Below are positions 1 to 8,643 of a DNA stretch of 64,000 nucleotides, piece by piece. The stretch's first letter is position 1; the number at the start of each line of letters is the position of its first letter. The notes beneath the pieces are model-generated. The model saw only the letters and a program-made list of their open reading frames with translations, was not told the DNA's origin and searched no databases. The stretch lies in the NCBI GenBank assembly GCA_038106885.1, contig JAYNFX010000002.1, positions 36,107 to 100,106 of the forward strand, given 5' to 3'. Source of the stretch: UBA3537 sp038106885. Lineage in GTDB: Bacteria > Bacteroidota > Bacteroidia > Flavobacteriales > Flavobacteriaceae. A program made the position numbers and the translations under genes.

Positions 1-953
1 GTTTCCCTAACTACAGTAGATTTTGGAAAATAATAGAAAAACATAAAATCAATCAGTTTTATACCGCTCCAACAGCAATCAGAGCGTTAGCTAAACAAGG
101 AAATGAATTTATTAAACCTCATGACTTATCGTCTCTAAAAGTTATTGGCACAGTTGGAGAACCTATTAACGAAGAGGCATGGAATTGGTATAATGAAGTA
201 GTAGGTAATTCAAAATGCCCAATTGTTGATACTTGGTGGCAAACTGAAACAGGAGGGATTTTAATTAGTCCAATACCAAATTCTTTTAGCGGGAAACCAG
301 CATATGCAACATTACCCTTTATTGGAATTCAACCTGCATTAATGGATTCAAATGGTAAAGAAATCAATAAACTAAAAGCTGAAGGTAGATTAGCAATTAA
401 ATTTCCTTGGCCTTCAATTGCTCGTACTATTTGGGGAAATCATAAAAGATATAAAGAGACATATTTTTCAACATTTGATGGTTTTTATTTTTCTGGTGAT
501 GGTGCGCAACGTGAAAAAAATGGTCACTATAGAATAACGGGAAGGGTAGATGATGTAATAATTGTATCTGGTCATAATCTAGGAACTGCCCCTATTGAGG
601 AAGCAATTAATGAACATGAAAAAATTTCTGAGTCAGCTGTGGTAGGTTTTTCTCATCCAATAAAAGGTAATGCACTCTATGGGTTTATTACTTTAAAATC
701 TTTTGATAATCAGATTGATTACATATCATTAAAAGATAAAATAAACAAAATTATTTCTGAACAGATTGGTCCAATTGCAAAATTGGATAAAATTCAATTT
801 ACCGATGGTTTACCAAAAACACGTTCAGGAAAAATAATGCGCAGAATTTTAAGAAAAATAGCAAATAATGACATTAGTGACTTAGGAGATACCAGTACAC
901 TATTAAATCCTGAAGTTGTTGAAGAAATAATTTTAAAATCAAAAAACCATTAG
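1..953 (+). CDS. acs: Acetyl-CoA synthetase, C-terminal part (5' end outside window)
   Basis: The reading frame is already open at the left edge (first full codon at base 3) and runs to a TAG at 951-953, so about half of the enzyme is missing. The product activates acetate to acetyl-CoA through acetyl-AMP in the cytoplasm. The first visible residues (FPNYSRFWKIIEKHKIN, then FYTAPTAIRAL) are typical of Acs. The adenylate-forming motif VDTWWQTETGG follows, and near the end KTRSGKIMRRILRK carries the catalytic lysine that is acetylated in the family. An internal ATG at 342 is not the real start. The next gene starts 2 bases after the stop, which suggests co-transcription. Confidence 0.95.
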   Translation, partial: FPNYSRFWKIIEKHKINQFYTAPTAIRALAKQGNEFIKPHDLSSLKVIGTVGEPINEEAWNWYNEVVGNSKCPIVDTWWQTETGGILISPIPNSFSGKPAYATLPFIGIQPALMDSNGKEINKLKAEGRLAIKFPWPSIARTIWGNHKRYKETYFSTFDGFYFSGDGAQREKNGHYRITGRVDDVIIVSGHNLGTAPIEEAINEHEKISESAVVGFSHPIKGNALYGFITLKSFDNQIDYISLKDKINKIISEQIGPIAKLDKIQFTDGLPKTRSGKIMRRILRKIANNDISDLGDTSTLLNPEVVEEIILKSKNH

Positions 954-955
954 TT

Positions 956-2002
956 ATGAAAATCAAGATAATATTACCTTTAATGTTGGTATTTTTTATT
1001 CTAGGATGTAAGAACTCAAACAAAGATATTAGTTCAAATTTACTTCCTTCATATTTAGATTATTCAAGTCATGAAGATAAATTCCTTGGTGGAATAAAAA
1101 TGATTCCAATACAAACTCCAAAGGGTGAATTTAAAGTTTGGACCAAGAGAGTAGGCAATAATCCAAATATTAAGGTTTTATTATTGCACGGTGGTCCAGG
1201 AATGACTCATGAGATCTATGAAAGCTTTGATTCATTTTTTCCAAATGCACAGATCGAGTATTATTATTATGATCAATTAGGATCGTATTATAGTGATCAG
1301 CCAGAGGATTTATCGTTATGGGATTTGGATAGGTTTGTTGAAGAGGTAGAGCAGGTTAGGGTTGCTTTAAATTTAGATAATTCCAATTTTTATTTGTACG
1401 GACAATCATGGGGTGGGATTCTGGGAATGCAATATGCCTTAAAATATCAGCAGAACTTAAAAGGGCTAATAGTATCAAATATGGTTCCTTCAATTCCGGA
1501 TTATCAAAAATATTCTGATAATGTATTGGCACCAAAGTTAGATCCTGATGTTTTAAAAGAGATTATGAAATATGAAAAGCTTGAAGATTATTCAAATCCA
1601 CGATACATGGAATTATTAATGAACAATTATTACACAAAACACATAATTAGGTTGCCTGTCTCTGATTGGCCTGAGCCTCTGAATAGAAGTTTTAAGCATA
1701 TAAACCATGACGTTTATGTAACTATGCAAGGGCCAAGTGAATTTGGGGTTAAAGGAGATGCAACTTTAAAGTATTGGGATATTAAAGACGAATTAAATAA
1801 GATTTATGTTCCAACTCTTAGCATTGGTGCTACTCATGACACAATGGATCCTGAGCAGATGAAATTTATAGCTAATGAAGTTCAAAAAGGTCGATTTTTA
1901 TTATGTCCAAATGGAAGTCATTTATCACAATTTGATGATCAAGAAGTTTATTTCGAAGGATTAATTAAATTTATTAAAGATGTTGATCTTGGGTACTTTT
2001 AG
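956..2002 (+). CDS. S33 family (proline iminopeptidase-like) alpha/beta hydrolase, lipoprotein
   Basis: A 348-residue alpha/beta hydrolase of the proline iminopeptidase type, expected to release N-terminal proline from short peptides. An N-terminal hydrophobic stretch ends in the lipobox FFILGC (Cys18), so it is probably a lipoprotein anchored in the cell envelope. The oxyanion motif HGGPG lies at residues 78-82, the nucleophile is Ser151 in GQSWGG, and the catalytic His is probably His322 in NGSHLSQFDD; an acidic residue sits in THDTMDPEQ. It starts 2 bases after acs. Its 3' end overlaps the convergent Nudix gene by 29 bases. The family is clear; the exact substrate is inferred. Confidence 0.88.
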   Translation: MKIKIILPLMLVFFILGCKNSNKDISSNLLPSYLDYSSHEDKFLGGIKMIPIQTPKGEFKVWTKRVGNNPNIKVLLLHGGPGMTHEIYESFDSFFPNAQIEYYYYDQLGSYYSDQPEDLSLWDLDRFVEEVEQVRVALNLDNSNFYLYGQSWGGILGMQYALKYQQNLKGLIVSNMVPSIPDYQKYSDNVLAPKLDPDVLKEIMKYEKLEDYSNPRYMELLMNNYYTKHIIRLPVSDWPEPLNRSFKHINHDVYVTMQGPSEFGVKGDATLKYWDIKDELNKIYVPTLSIGATHDTMDPEQMKFIANEVQKGRFLLCPNGSHLSQFDDQEVYFEGLIKFIKDVDLGYF

Positions 2003-2552
2003 ATTGATTTTTTTTTGAGATGATATCTATTATGTAGGTGTAATAAGTCATATCAGCTGGTACTATTTTATAATTTGAATTTTTAAAATTTTGACATTCT
2101 ATAATTTCATCAAATGAAAACAATCTTACATCATCAATCTCTTCTTTTTGAATATTCAGATTATCAATTTTAGTAGTTAATTTGGCTAAAAAAACATGCT
2201 GAAACTCACAATCGATTATTCCATTTGAAAATTTATTAACATTTTTACGAATCGTTATGAATTCTAGATCATTGTGTAATATTGTCAATCCAATTTCTTC
2301 TTTAATTTCTCTTATTGCGCCTTGATGAATTGTTTCTCCAGATGATATATGACCAGCAACAGAAACATCCCAAAAATTAGGATAAGTTTGTTTTTTTGAG
2401 CCTCTTTTTTGCATCAGTATATTATGTTCACTGGTGTAAAACCAAACATGTACAGTAGGGTGAAACAGCCCTTTTTCATGGGCAAATTGCTTTGTGCATT
2501 TTTCCCCTGTTGGTGATCCTTCGTCATCCCAAATGTCAACAAACTCAATCAA
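1974..2552 (-). CDS. Nudix hydrolase (isopentenyl-diphosphate isomerase-like)
   Basis: A 192-residue Nudix protein with a perfect Nudix box: GHISSGE, seven residues, then REIKEEIGL, matching Gx5Ex7REUxEExGU. The N-terminal lines (MIEFVDIWDDEGSPTGE, then FHPTVHVWFYT) resemble the YfcD/IDI-like branch, which hydrolyses nucleoside-diphosphate derivatives; the substrate here is unknown. The start is TTG: an in-frame stop lies three codons upstream with no ATG between, and relatives start at this point. It begins 2 bases after the M42 peptidase stop, so the two are probably one transcript. Its 3' end runs 29 bases into the convergent S33 gene. Confidence 0.85.
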   Translation of the reverse strand: MIEFVDIWDDEGSPTGEKCTKQFAHEKGLFHPTVHVWFYTSEHNILMQKRGSKKQTYPNFWDVSVAGHISSGETIHQGAIREIKEEIGLTILHNDLEFITIRKNVNKFSNGIIDCEFQHVFLAKLTTKIDNLNIQKEEIDDVRLFSFDEIIECQNFKNSNYKIVPADMTYYTYIIDIISKKNQSKSTQDQHL

Positions 2553-2554
2553 TC

Positions 2555-3643
2555 TTATTTAAAATAGCTAAAGTTTTCATTTGGTTTAATTTTTAATAAT
2601 GTTTCATATATCATTCGTATAACATTTTCAACATCATCTTTGTGAACCATTTCAACAGTAGTATGCATATATCTTAACGGTAGTGATATCAATGCTGATG
2701 CTACGCCTCCATTACTGTAAGCAAAAGCATCAGTGTCAGTCCCTGTTGCTCTTGAAAGTGCAGCTCTTTGAAAAGGTATTTTTTTTGTTTCAGCAGTAGA
2801 AACTATCAAATCACGAAGATTTTGTTGAACTGCAGGAGCATAAGCTATGACTGGCCCTTCTCCCATTTTACAAAACCCTTGTTTCTTTTTATTTATCATT
2901 GGAGTTGTGGTATCATGAGTTACATCAGTCACAATAGCAACGTTAGGTTTTATTGTTTGTGTAATCATTTGTGCTCCTCGTAATCCGATTTCTTCTTGGA
3001 CTGAATTTGTAATGTATAAACCAAAGGGTAAAGATTTTTTATTCTCATATAATAAACGTGCAACTTCAGCAATCATAAACCCTCCCATCCTGTTATCAAG
3101 AGCACGACAAACAAAATTATTTTTATTTAAAATATGAAATTCATCAGGGTAGGTAATTACACATCCCACATGAACACCTAATTTTATGACCTCTTTTTTA
3201 GATTTACAACCCACATCAATAAAAATATTATCGGGTTTAGGAGATTGTTCTTTAGCTAATGTACGGGTATGAATTGCTGGCCATCCAAAAACTCCTTTAA
3301 CTATACCATTCTTAGTATGAATATTGACTACTTTACTTGGAGCAATCTGATGATCACTACCACCATTTCGAATAACATAAATTAACCCGTCATCAGAAAT
3401 ATAGTTTACATACCACGATATTTCATCTGCATGTCCTTCTATCACAACTTTATAATCTGCATCAGGATTTATTACTCCAACTGCAGTGCCATAAGTGTCG
3501 GTAATAAATGAATCAACATAGGGTTCAAGGTATTTCATCCAAATCTTTTGCCCTTCCCACTCATATCCAGTAGGAGCAGCATTGTTTAAGTAGTTCTCAA
3601 GAAACTTTATTGATTTTTTATTTAGGATATTCTTTTTTGACAT
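2555..3643 (-). CDS. M42 family metallo-aminopeptidase
   Basis: A 362-residue cytosolic M42 peptidase (glutamyl aminopeptidase / FrvX / tetrahedral aminopeptidase family), a di-metal enzyme that trims peptides. Family metal and catalytic motifs appear in order: EGHADEISW (metal His/Asp), CRALDNRMGG (bridging Asp), VQEEIGLRGA (catalytic and metal Glu pair), VTDVTHD (metal Asp), and MHTTVEMVHKDDV near the C-terminus (metal His). There is no signal peptide. It is divergent from the DUF4294 gene and immediately upstream of the Nudix gene. Older databases sometimes label such proteins endoglucanase M, which is unlikely to be correct. Confidence 0.92.
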   Translation of the reverse strand: MSKKNILNKKSIKFLENYLNNAAPTGYEWEGQKIWMKYLEPYVDSFITDTYGTAVGVINPDADYKVVIEGHADEISWYVNYISDDGLIYVIRNGGSDHQIAPSKVVNIHTKNGIVKGVFGWPAIHTRTLAKEQSPKPDNIFIDVGCKSKKEVIKLGVHVGCVITYPDEFHILNKNNFVCRALDNRMGGFMIAEVARLLYENKKSLPFGLYITNSVQEEIGLRGAQMITQTIKPNVAIVTDVTHDTTTPMINKKKQGFCKMGEGPVIAYAPAVQQNLRDLIVSTAETKKIPFQRAALSRATGTDTDAFAYSNGGVASALISLPLRYMHTTVEMVHKDDVENVIRMIYETLLKIKPNENFSYFK

Positions 3644-3703
3644 GAATTTTTTTTTAAAAATAATAAATATACTCGATTTTAAGTCACCATAATATATAAT
3701 TTT

Positions 3704-3711
3704 TAACTTTG
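3704..3711 (+). promoter_or_regulatory. Bacteroidota-type -7 element (TAACTTTG)
   Basis: TAACTTTG matches TAnnTTTG and lies 17 bases before the ATG of the DUF4294 gene at 3729. No TTTG -33 element is seen at the usual spacing, so support is the -7 match and position only. Confidence 0.5.
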
Positions 3712-3728
3712 AAAATGCTTAGTTAATT

Positions 3729-4388
3729 ATGATTCGTTTTTCTATTGTATCTGTTTTTATGATCTTTTTTTCTTGGTCGCAAGGTCAAGAAATAGCTAAT
3801 GACTCCATACCTAAATCTTATTTAATTATTGGAGATACAATTGCAAATAGTTCAATTAGTCTTTCTGAAGTTATTATTCTTCCTAAAGTAAAATTTAATA
3901 ATTCAGATGAAAGAAGGCGTTATTTAGTTTTACAACGAAAAACCCTTAAAGTATATCCTTATGCTAAATTAGCAGCTGAGAGACTGACTATACTTAATCA
4001 AAGAATGAGTAATTTAAAAAGTAATCGTAAACGTAAGAAGTATGCCAGACTAGTACAGAAGTTTGTAGAAGATGAGTTTGCTGAAAAGTTAAAAAAGTTC
4101 ACAGTAACTGAAGGACAAATATTAATAAAATTAATTCATAGACAGACTGGTGAAATTGCCTTTGACTTAATAAAGGATTTAAGAAGTGGTTGGCGAGCAT
4201 TTTGGTATCAGAATACTGCAAAATTATTTAATATGTCTTTAAAAACCCCTTTTTTACCTTTTGAAATAGAGGAAGACTATTTGATAGAAGATATATTACA
4301 GAGACAATTTCAAAATGGAAATTTGGAGTTCCAAAGGGGATATGAATCTTTTGATCTTTATGAACTTTCAAAAAAATGGAAAAAATAA
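3729..4388 (+). CDS. DUF4294 domain-containing protein, exported
   Basis: A 219-residue protein with an N-terminal signal peptide (MIRFSIVSVFMIFFSWSQGQ). The rest matches my memory of DUF4294, a Bacteroidota family of unknown function: a charged helical stretch YPYAKLAAERLTILNQRM, a lysine/arginine-rich turn, and the conserved block RQTGEIAFDLIKDLRSGWRA. It probably acts in the periplasm or outer envelope. In other flavobacteria this gene also stands beside the M42 peptidase gene, as here (divergent), but no functional link is known to me. Its stop abuts the end of the convergent methyltransferase gene. Confidence 0.8.
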   Translation: MIRFSIVSVFMIFFSWSQGQEIANDSIPKSYLIIGDTIANSSISLSEVIILPKVKFNNSDERRRYLVLQRKTLKVYPYAKLAAERLTILNQRMSNLKSNRKRKKYARLVQKFVEDEFAEKLKKFTVTEGQILIKLIHRQTGEIAFDLIKDLRSGWRAFWYQNTAKLFNMSLKTPFLPFEIEEDYLIEDILQRQFQNGNLEFQRGYESFDLYELSKKWKK

Positions 4389-5126
4389 TCATTCATTGAT
4401 TTTAAATACTAAAATCATTCTTTGAGAAAAATTTTCATTGAATTTAGACATATTATAACAACCATAAGTGTTGATAAGAGATAAATTTACTCTTTCTAGC
4501 ATAAGCTTAAAATCTGATATTTTATAGGCACGTACTTTTTCTTCGAAGTTATAATAGTTTTTATTATCAATAATTTGAATTTTTTTTACTATGTGTCTAC
4601 CATCAAAGCACCGATTTACATTGAAAATAACATCATCGTGATTAATACTTTCATTTGAGACTAAAGATTCAATAATTACTTTTGAATTCATGAAGTCAAT
4701 TACACCAATTCCATTTTTATTTAAACTATTCTTTATGGACTCAATAACCTTGATATCTTCTTCAATATCATCAAAATAGCCAAAACTTGTAAATAAATTT
4801 AAAACTGCATCGAATTTCCCATTAATAGGTTCTCTCATATCATGTTTAAAAAATTTCAGCTTATTATTTGAAAATTTTTTTGCAAAATCTATATTTTTAT
4901 TTGATAGATCGACTCCTGTAACATCATATCCTAATTCATTTAAAAATATAGAATGTCTTCCCTTACCACAAGCTAAATCTAAAACCGATTGATTATTTTT
5001 TAAACCAATTTCTTTTACGAGCTTTTTAATAAATTTTTTAGCTTCAGAGTTGTCCCTTTTTTTATAAAGTATGTGATAATATTTTGTGTCAAACCAGGAT
5101 TTATACCATGTTTTACTATTACTCAT
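4389..5126 (-). CDS. Class I SAM-dependent methyltransferase
   Basis: A 245-residue single-domain methyltransferase. Motif I is VLDLACGKGRHS at about residues 44-55, followed by GYDVTGVDLS, whose acidic residue should bind the SAM ribose. AVLNLFTSFGYF corresponds to motif IV. The substrate cannot be told from sequence; the small C-terminal beta region (NYYNFEEKVRAYKISDF) suggests a small-molecule rather than nucleic acid target. The ATG at 5124-5126 is upstream of the divergent RNA methyltransferase. The end of the gene abuts the convergent DUF4294 gene with no spacing. Confidence 0.8.
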   Translation of the reverse strand: MSNSKTWYKSWFDTKYYHILYKKRDNSEAKKFIKKLVKEIGLKNNQSVLDLACGKGRHSIFLNELGYDVTGVDLSNKNIDFAKKFSNNKLKFFKHDMREPINGKFDAVLNLFTSFGYFDDIEEDIKVIESIKNSLNKNGIGVIDFMNSKVIIESLVSNESINHDDVIFNVNRCFDGRHIVKKIQIIDNKNYYNFEEKVRAYKISDFKLMLERVNLSLINTYGCYNMSKFNENFSQRMILVFKINE

Positions 5127-5158
5127 GAAAATTTATACTAATAGCAGTAAAAATACTG

Positions 5159-5166
5159 TATTTTTG
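5159..5166 (+). promoter_or_regulatory. -7 element (TATTTTTG) of the THUMP methyltransferase gene
   Basis: TATTTTTG fits TAnnTTTG and ends 18 bases before the ATG at 5185. It lies downstream of the alternative starts at 5086 (GTG) and 5125 (ATG), so a transcript from here could only use 5185. Confidence 0.5.
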
Positions 5167-5184
5167 AATCCTATTTTAATAGAT

Positions 5185-6345
5185 ATGGAAGATAATTTTA
5201 AAATGGTTGCTAAGACTCTGTTTGGTTTTGAGAATCTTTTAGAAAAAGAATTGATAAATCTAGGTGCACAAAAAATTAAAAAGGGAATTAGAAATGTTAG
5301 TTTTGAGGGTGATAAGGGTTTTATGTACAAGTGTAATATTGGTCTAAGAACAGCAATTAAAATACTTAAGCCAATTCATAAATTCAAAATAAAGGATGAA
5401 AAAGAACTTTACGATAAAATTAAAGAAATTAGCTGGGAAGATTATCTTGACGTTACTGGCAGTTTAGCAGTTGGTTCAACTTTAAGCGGAGGTCTTTTTA
5501 CACACTCACAATACATTTCATTAAAGACAAAAGATGCAATTGTTGATCGATTTAGAGATAAATTTGGATCTCGCCCTAACGTAGATCTAAGGCATCCTAA
5601 TTTGAAAATTAATATTCATATTGATAGGAATTTATGTACAGTTTCGCTAGATAGTTCAGGAGAATCCTTACACAAAAGAGGATATAAATCATCAACAAAT
5701 ATAGCTCCAATTAATGAGGTTTTAGCTGCAGGTCTTGTAATGATGTCTGGATGGTCAGGCGAATCAAATTTTATGGATCCAATGTGTGGTTCTGGAACTA
5801 TTTTAATCGAAGCTGCTATGATTGCTTGCAATATTCCTCCAAATTTGATGCGTAATGAATTTGGATTTGAAAAATGGAAAGATTGGGATGTTGATCTTTA
5901 TGAGAAAATTGAAGATTCTTTACTATCGAAGACTAAAGATTTTCATTACAAAATATCAGGCTTTGATAAATCCCCAAGTGCTGTCAAAAAGGCAATTGAA
6001 AATATAAAAAATGCTAACCTTGAAGAATTTATAAAAATTAAACATGAAGATTTTTTTAAAACTCAAAAAGGAGTTGATAATGAATTAATGATTGTTTTTA
6101 ATCCTCCTTATGGAGAAAGACTAGATTTAGATTTTAAAAGTTTTTACAAGGATATAGGTAATACTTTTAAACATAAATATTCAGGAAGTACAGCTTGGTT
6201 TATAACATCAAATTTAGAGGCTTTAAAACATGTTGGGCTGAGGCCATCAAGGAAAATAAAGTTATTTAACGCAAAGTTGGAATCTAGATTTGTAAAATAT
6301 GATATATACCAAGGAACAAGAAAGATTCACAAGCAAAAAAAATAG
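5185..6345 (+). CDS. THUMP-domain RNA methyltransferase (RlmL N-domain / Trm14 type)
   Basis: The start at 5185 gives 386 residues beginning MEDNFKMVAKTLFGFENLL, which is how family members begin. The longer open frame from 5086 would add 33 unrelated residues, overlap the divergent gene and start before the promoter-like box at 5159. The N-terminal THUMP/ferredoxin-like region binds RNA. The C-terminal Rossmann domain has FMDPMCGSGTILIEAAMIA (SAM binding) and NPPYGERL, the NPPY motif of base-amino methyltransferases. By family it makes N2-methylguanine, in 23S rRNA (as RlmL) or tRNA (as Trm14); which one is not decided here. Confidence 0.88.
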   Translation: MEDNFKMVAKTLFGFENLLEKELINLGAQKIKKGIRNVSFEGDKGFMYKCNIGLRTAIKILKPIHKFKIKDEKELYDKIKEISWEDYLDVTGSLAVGSTLSGGLFTHSQYISLKTKDAIVDRFRDKFGSRPNVDLRHPNLKINIHIDRNLCTVSLDSSGESLHKRGYKSSTNIAPINEVLAAGLVMMSGWSGESNFMDPMCGSGTILIEAAMIACNIPPNLMRNEFGFEKWKDWDVDLYEKIEDSLLSKTKDFHYKISGFDKSPSAVKKAIENIKNANLEEFIKIKHEDFFKTQKGVDNELMIVFNPPYGERLDLDFKSFYKDIGNTFKHKYSGSTAWFITSNLEALKHVGLRPSRKIKLFNAKLESRFVKYDIYQGTRKIHKQKK

Positions 6346-6356
6346 TTTACTTTATC

Positions 6357-6386
6357 TTTGAAAACTTAAAAAAGGTCTTACTTTTG
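6357..6386 (+). promoter_or_regulatory. Bacteroidota promoter: TTTG, 18 bases, TACTTTTG
   Basis: A -33 TTTG (6357-6360) and a -7 TACTTTTG (6379-6386) are separated by 18 bases, close to the Bacteroidota vegetative promoter. The start of the helicase gene (6409) follows 22 bases later. An overlapping TATCTTTG at 6353-6360 could be a second -7 box. Confidence 0.65.
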
Positions 6387-6408
6387 CAAAGTTGAACATA
6401 AATGACTA

Positions 6409-7947
6409 ATGCTAACAACTTACGAAAAAGAAGAAAGAAAAGAGGGTAAACAGCTTTACCATTACCAAAAAGGAGCAATCCAAAAAATATTTCAATGTTT
6501 TGAATCTGCGGTAGATGATTATCATTTGTTATACCAATTACCAACTGGTGGTGGTAAAACAGTAATATTTTCTGAAATTGTTAGTCAATATTTAAAGACA
6601 CAAAACAAAAAAGTCTTAGTAATGACTCATCGTATAGAGCTATGTAAGCAAACCTCGAATGTGCTAAGTGAATTTGGAGTTCGAAACAAAGTAGTCGATA
6701 GTAAGGCTAAGCTTGATGATCAAAAAGAATATGATTGCTTTGTTGCTATGGTTGAAACCTTGAATAACAGACTTAAGGATGATAAACTGGATATCTCTGA
6801 TATTGGCCTTGTAATTATTGATGAAGCACATTATAATTCCTTTACTAAACTATTTAAGTTTTTTGAAAAATCATTCATATTAGGAGTTACTGCTACACCT
6901 TTAAGCTCTAACATTGAACTGCCCATGACTGACAATTATAATGAATTGATTGTGGGAGAAAGTATAGAATCACTCATTGAAAATAATTTTTTAGCAAAAG
7001 CAAACATGTTCTCTTACAATGTTGGTTTGACTTCATTGGTAGTAGGCGCAAATGGTGATTACACAGTAAAATCATCAGAAGATTTATACACAAATAATGA
7101 AATGTTATCTAAATTAATGGATGCCTACAATGAACGCTGCATGAATAAAAAAACTTTAATTTTTAATAATGGTATTAACACATCATTGTTTGTTTATGAT
7201 TTATTTAAGCGTGCTGGATTACCGATTGCACATCTGGATAACACTACAACTAAAAAAGAGCGTTCAAGTATACTAAAATGGTTTAAGGAAACGCCTAATG
7301 CTATTTTAACATCTGTTAGTATTTTGACAACAGGGTTTGATGAGCCCAGTGTTGAAGCAATAATATTAAATAGAGCAACAAAATCTCTTACTCTTTATTA
7401 TCAAATGATTGGTAGAGGATCACGTATTTTTAAAAATAAAAATTCATTTGATGTAGTTGATCTTGGAAATAATTTTCATCGTTTTGGACCATGGGGAAGT
7501 ACAAACCTGGATTGGCATAGAATCTTCAAATACCCAAGTCATTATTTAGATGGTATTTTAAGTGATGAAGAATTAGAAAGTAATTTTATTTACGAAATGC
7601 CTGATGAAATAAGAAAATTATTTTCAAATTCAGAAAATGTTTATTTTGATATTAATAAAACTTACATATCGTCTATACGTAGTGGTGAGTCATCAAAAGT
7701 TGTCTTAAAGCGATCAATTGAACAGCATGCAAAGATTTGTATCGAAAATAGTGAAGATATTTATGACGCTTTAAGTTTAATGAAGCTCTTGAATGAAGAT
7801 ATTGATTTTCGAATACATCGTTATTCTAAGTGTATAAGTAAAAGTACTCACAATTTTTTACAATGGTTAGTTGACGATTACAAGAAAAAGCTCAGATCAT
7901 ATTTAAGGTTAAATTTTGATCGTGTTAAATCTGAAGAGAATATTTGA
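6409..7947 (+). CDS. DEAD/DEAH-box helicase, superfamily 2
   Basis: A 512-residue SF2 helicase. Motifs in order: YHYQKGAIQKIF (Q-like motif), LPTGGGKTVIF (Walker A), MTHRIELCKQ (Ia), IIDEAHYN (DEAH), GVTATP (III), LTSVSILTTGFDEP (V) and QMIGRGSRIFK (VI). This organisation is that of UvrB/Rad25/SSL2-type ATP-dependent translocases acting on double-stranded DNA, not of DEAD-box RNA helicases. The C-terminal 150 residues show no domain I recognise. Its cellular role is not assigned. The stop TGA overlaps the ATG of the next gene by one base (TGATG), so the two genes are likely coupled. Confidence 0.88.
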   Translation: MLTTYEKEERKEGKQLYHYQKGAIQKIFQCFESAVDDYHLLYQLPTGGGKTVIFSEIVSQYLKTQNKKVLVMTHRIELCKQTSNVLSEFGVRNKVVDSKAKLDDQKEYDCFVAMVETLNNRLKDDKLDISDIGLVIIDEAHYNSFTKLFKFFEKSFILGVTATPLSSNIELPMTDNYNELIVGESIESLIENNFLAKANMFSYNVGLTSLVVGANGDYTVKSSEDLYTNNEMLSKLMDAYNERCMNKKTLIFNNGINTSLFVYDLFKRAGLPIAHLDNTTTKKERSSILKWFKETPNAILTSVSILTTGFDEPSVEAIILNRATKSLTLYYQMIGRGSRIFKNKNSFDVVDLGNNFHRFGPWGSTNLDWHRIFKYPSHYLDGILSDEELESNFIYEMPDEIRKLFSNSENVYFDINKTYISSIRSGESSKVVLKRSIEQHAKICIENSEDIYDALSLMKLLNEDIDFRIHRYSKCISKSTHNFLQWLVDDYKKKLRSYLRLNFDRVKSEENI

Positions 7948-8480
7948 TGTTCATTCATATAATTTTATATATATTTTTTAATATGCAGTCGATAAATTCA
8001 ATTTTTGAATTCAATTCTAATTGTGATATAGATAATTGGCAAATAACCAATGATGTAGTTATGGGAGGAATATCTACAGCATCTCTGTTTGTAGATGAGA
8101 ATCAAAATGGAGTTTTTGAAGGATATATTTCTACTGAAAATAATGGTGGATTTTCATCAATTCAATTAAACACTGGAAAAATTGAAATAGGTTCTTTCAA
8201 GAATATTGAACTTAATATTAAGGGTGACGGCGGTACTTATCAAATTCGATTGAAAAATTCAAATAAAGTTGCTCACAGTTATACTTATAATTTCAAGACT
8301 AACGGAAATTGGGAAAAAATTTTAATCCCTTTGGTTGAAATGGAACCTAGCTTTAGGGGGTATTCATTAAATTTACCAAATTTTAATCATTCCACTATTG
8401 AACGCATAGGAGTACTAAAGATTTCAAAAATTAATTCCAAATTTAAGTTTTTAATAAAGAGCTTAAAATTGGTTAATTAA
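7947..8480 (+). CDS. CIA30 family protein
   Basis: A 177-residue protein of the CIA30 (complex I intermediate-associated protein 30) family, a galactose-binding-like beta-sandwich. The diagnostic N-terminal signature is visible: DNWQITNDVVMGGISTASLF followed by FEGYISTENNGGFSSIQL. The ATG at 7947 is preferred to the TTG at 7944. The first 20 residues are hydrophobic (FIHIILYIFFNMQS) and may be a signal peptide or anchor. In mitochondria the family assists complex I assembly; bacterial members have no firm function. It is translationally coupled to the helicase gene. Confidence 0.8.
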   Translation: MFIHIILYIFFNMQSINSIFEFNSNCDIDNWQITNDVVMGGISTASLFVDENQNGVFEGYISTENNGGFSSIQLNTGKIEIGSFKNIELNIKGDGGTYQIRLKNSNKVAHSYTYNFKTNGNWEKILIPLVEMEPSFRGYSLNLPNFNHSTIERIGVLKISKINSKFKFLIKSLKLVN

Positions 8481-8643
8481 TTTTTCCTTGGACATCATAT
8501 TTTTTTTTAATTAAATTATTCATTTACAGTTAATTATAATGATATTTTATCAAATGACTCTGTACTGTTTATCTAAAAGAAATATTCAATAAACATATCA
8601 TTTATATAATTTTGAGTAATGCTTATTAATATTAAATTTTTAA
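8481..8643. other. Leader region of the ilv operon
   Basis: These 163 bases between the CIA30 gene and ilvD are very AT-rich. They hold a promoter-like TAATTTTG at 8607-8614. I looked for a leader peptide rich in Leu/Ile/Val codons and for a terminator hairpin and saw neither. Confidence 0.5.
8607..8614 (+). promoter_or_regulatory. -7 element (TAATTTTG) of the ilv operon
   Basis: TAATTTTG fits TAnnTTTG and ends 29 bases before the ilvD ATG. No clear -33 TTTG is present. It is the only candidate promoter in front of the five-gene operon. Confidence 0.45.

Noticed and set aside
5086..5184. N-terminal extension of the THUMP methyltransferase from a GTG at 5086
   Set aside because: It overlaps the divergent methyltransferase start, adds residues not seen in the family, and lies upstream of the promoter-like box at 5159.
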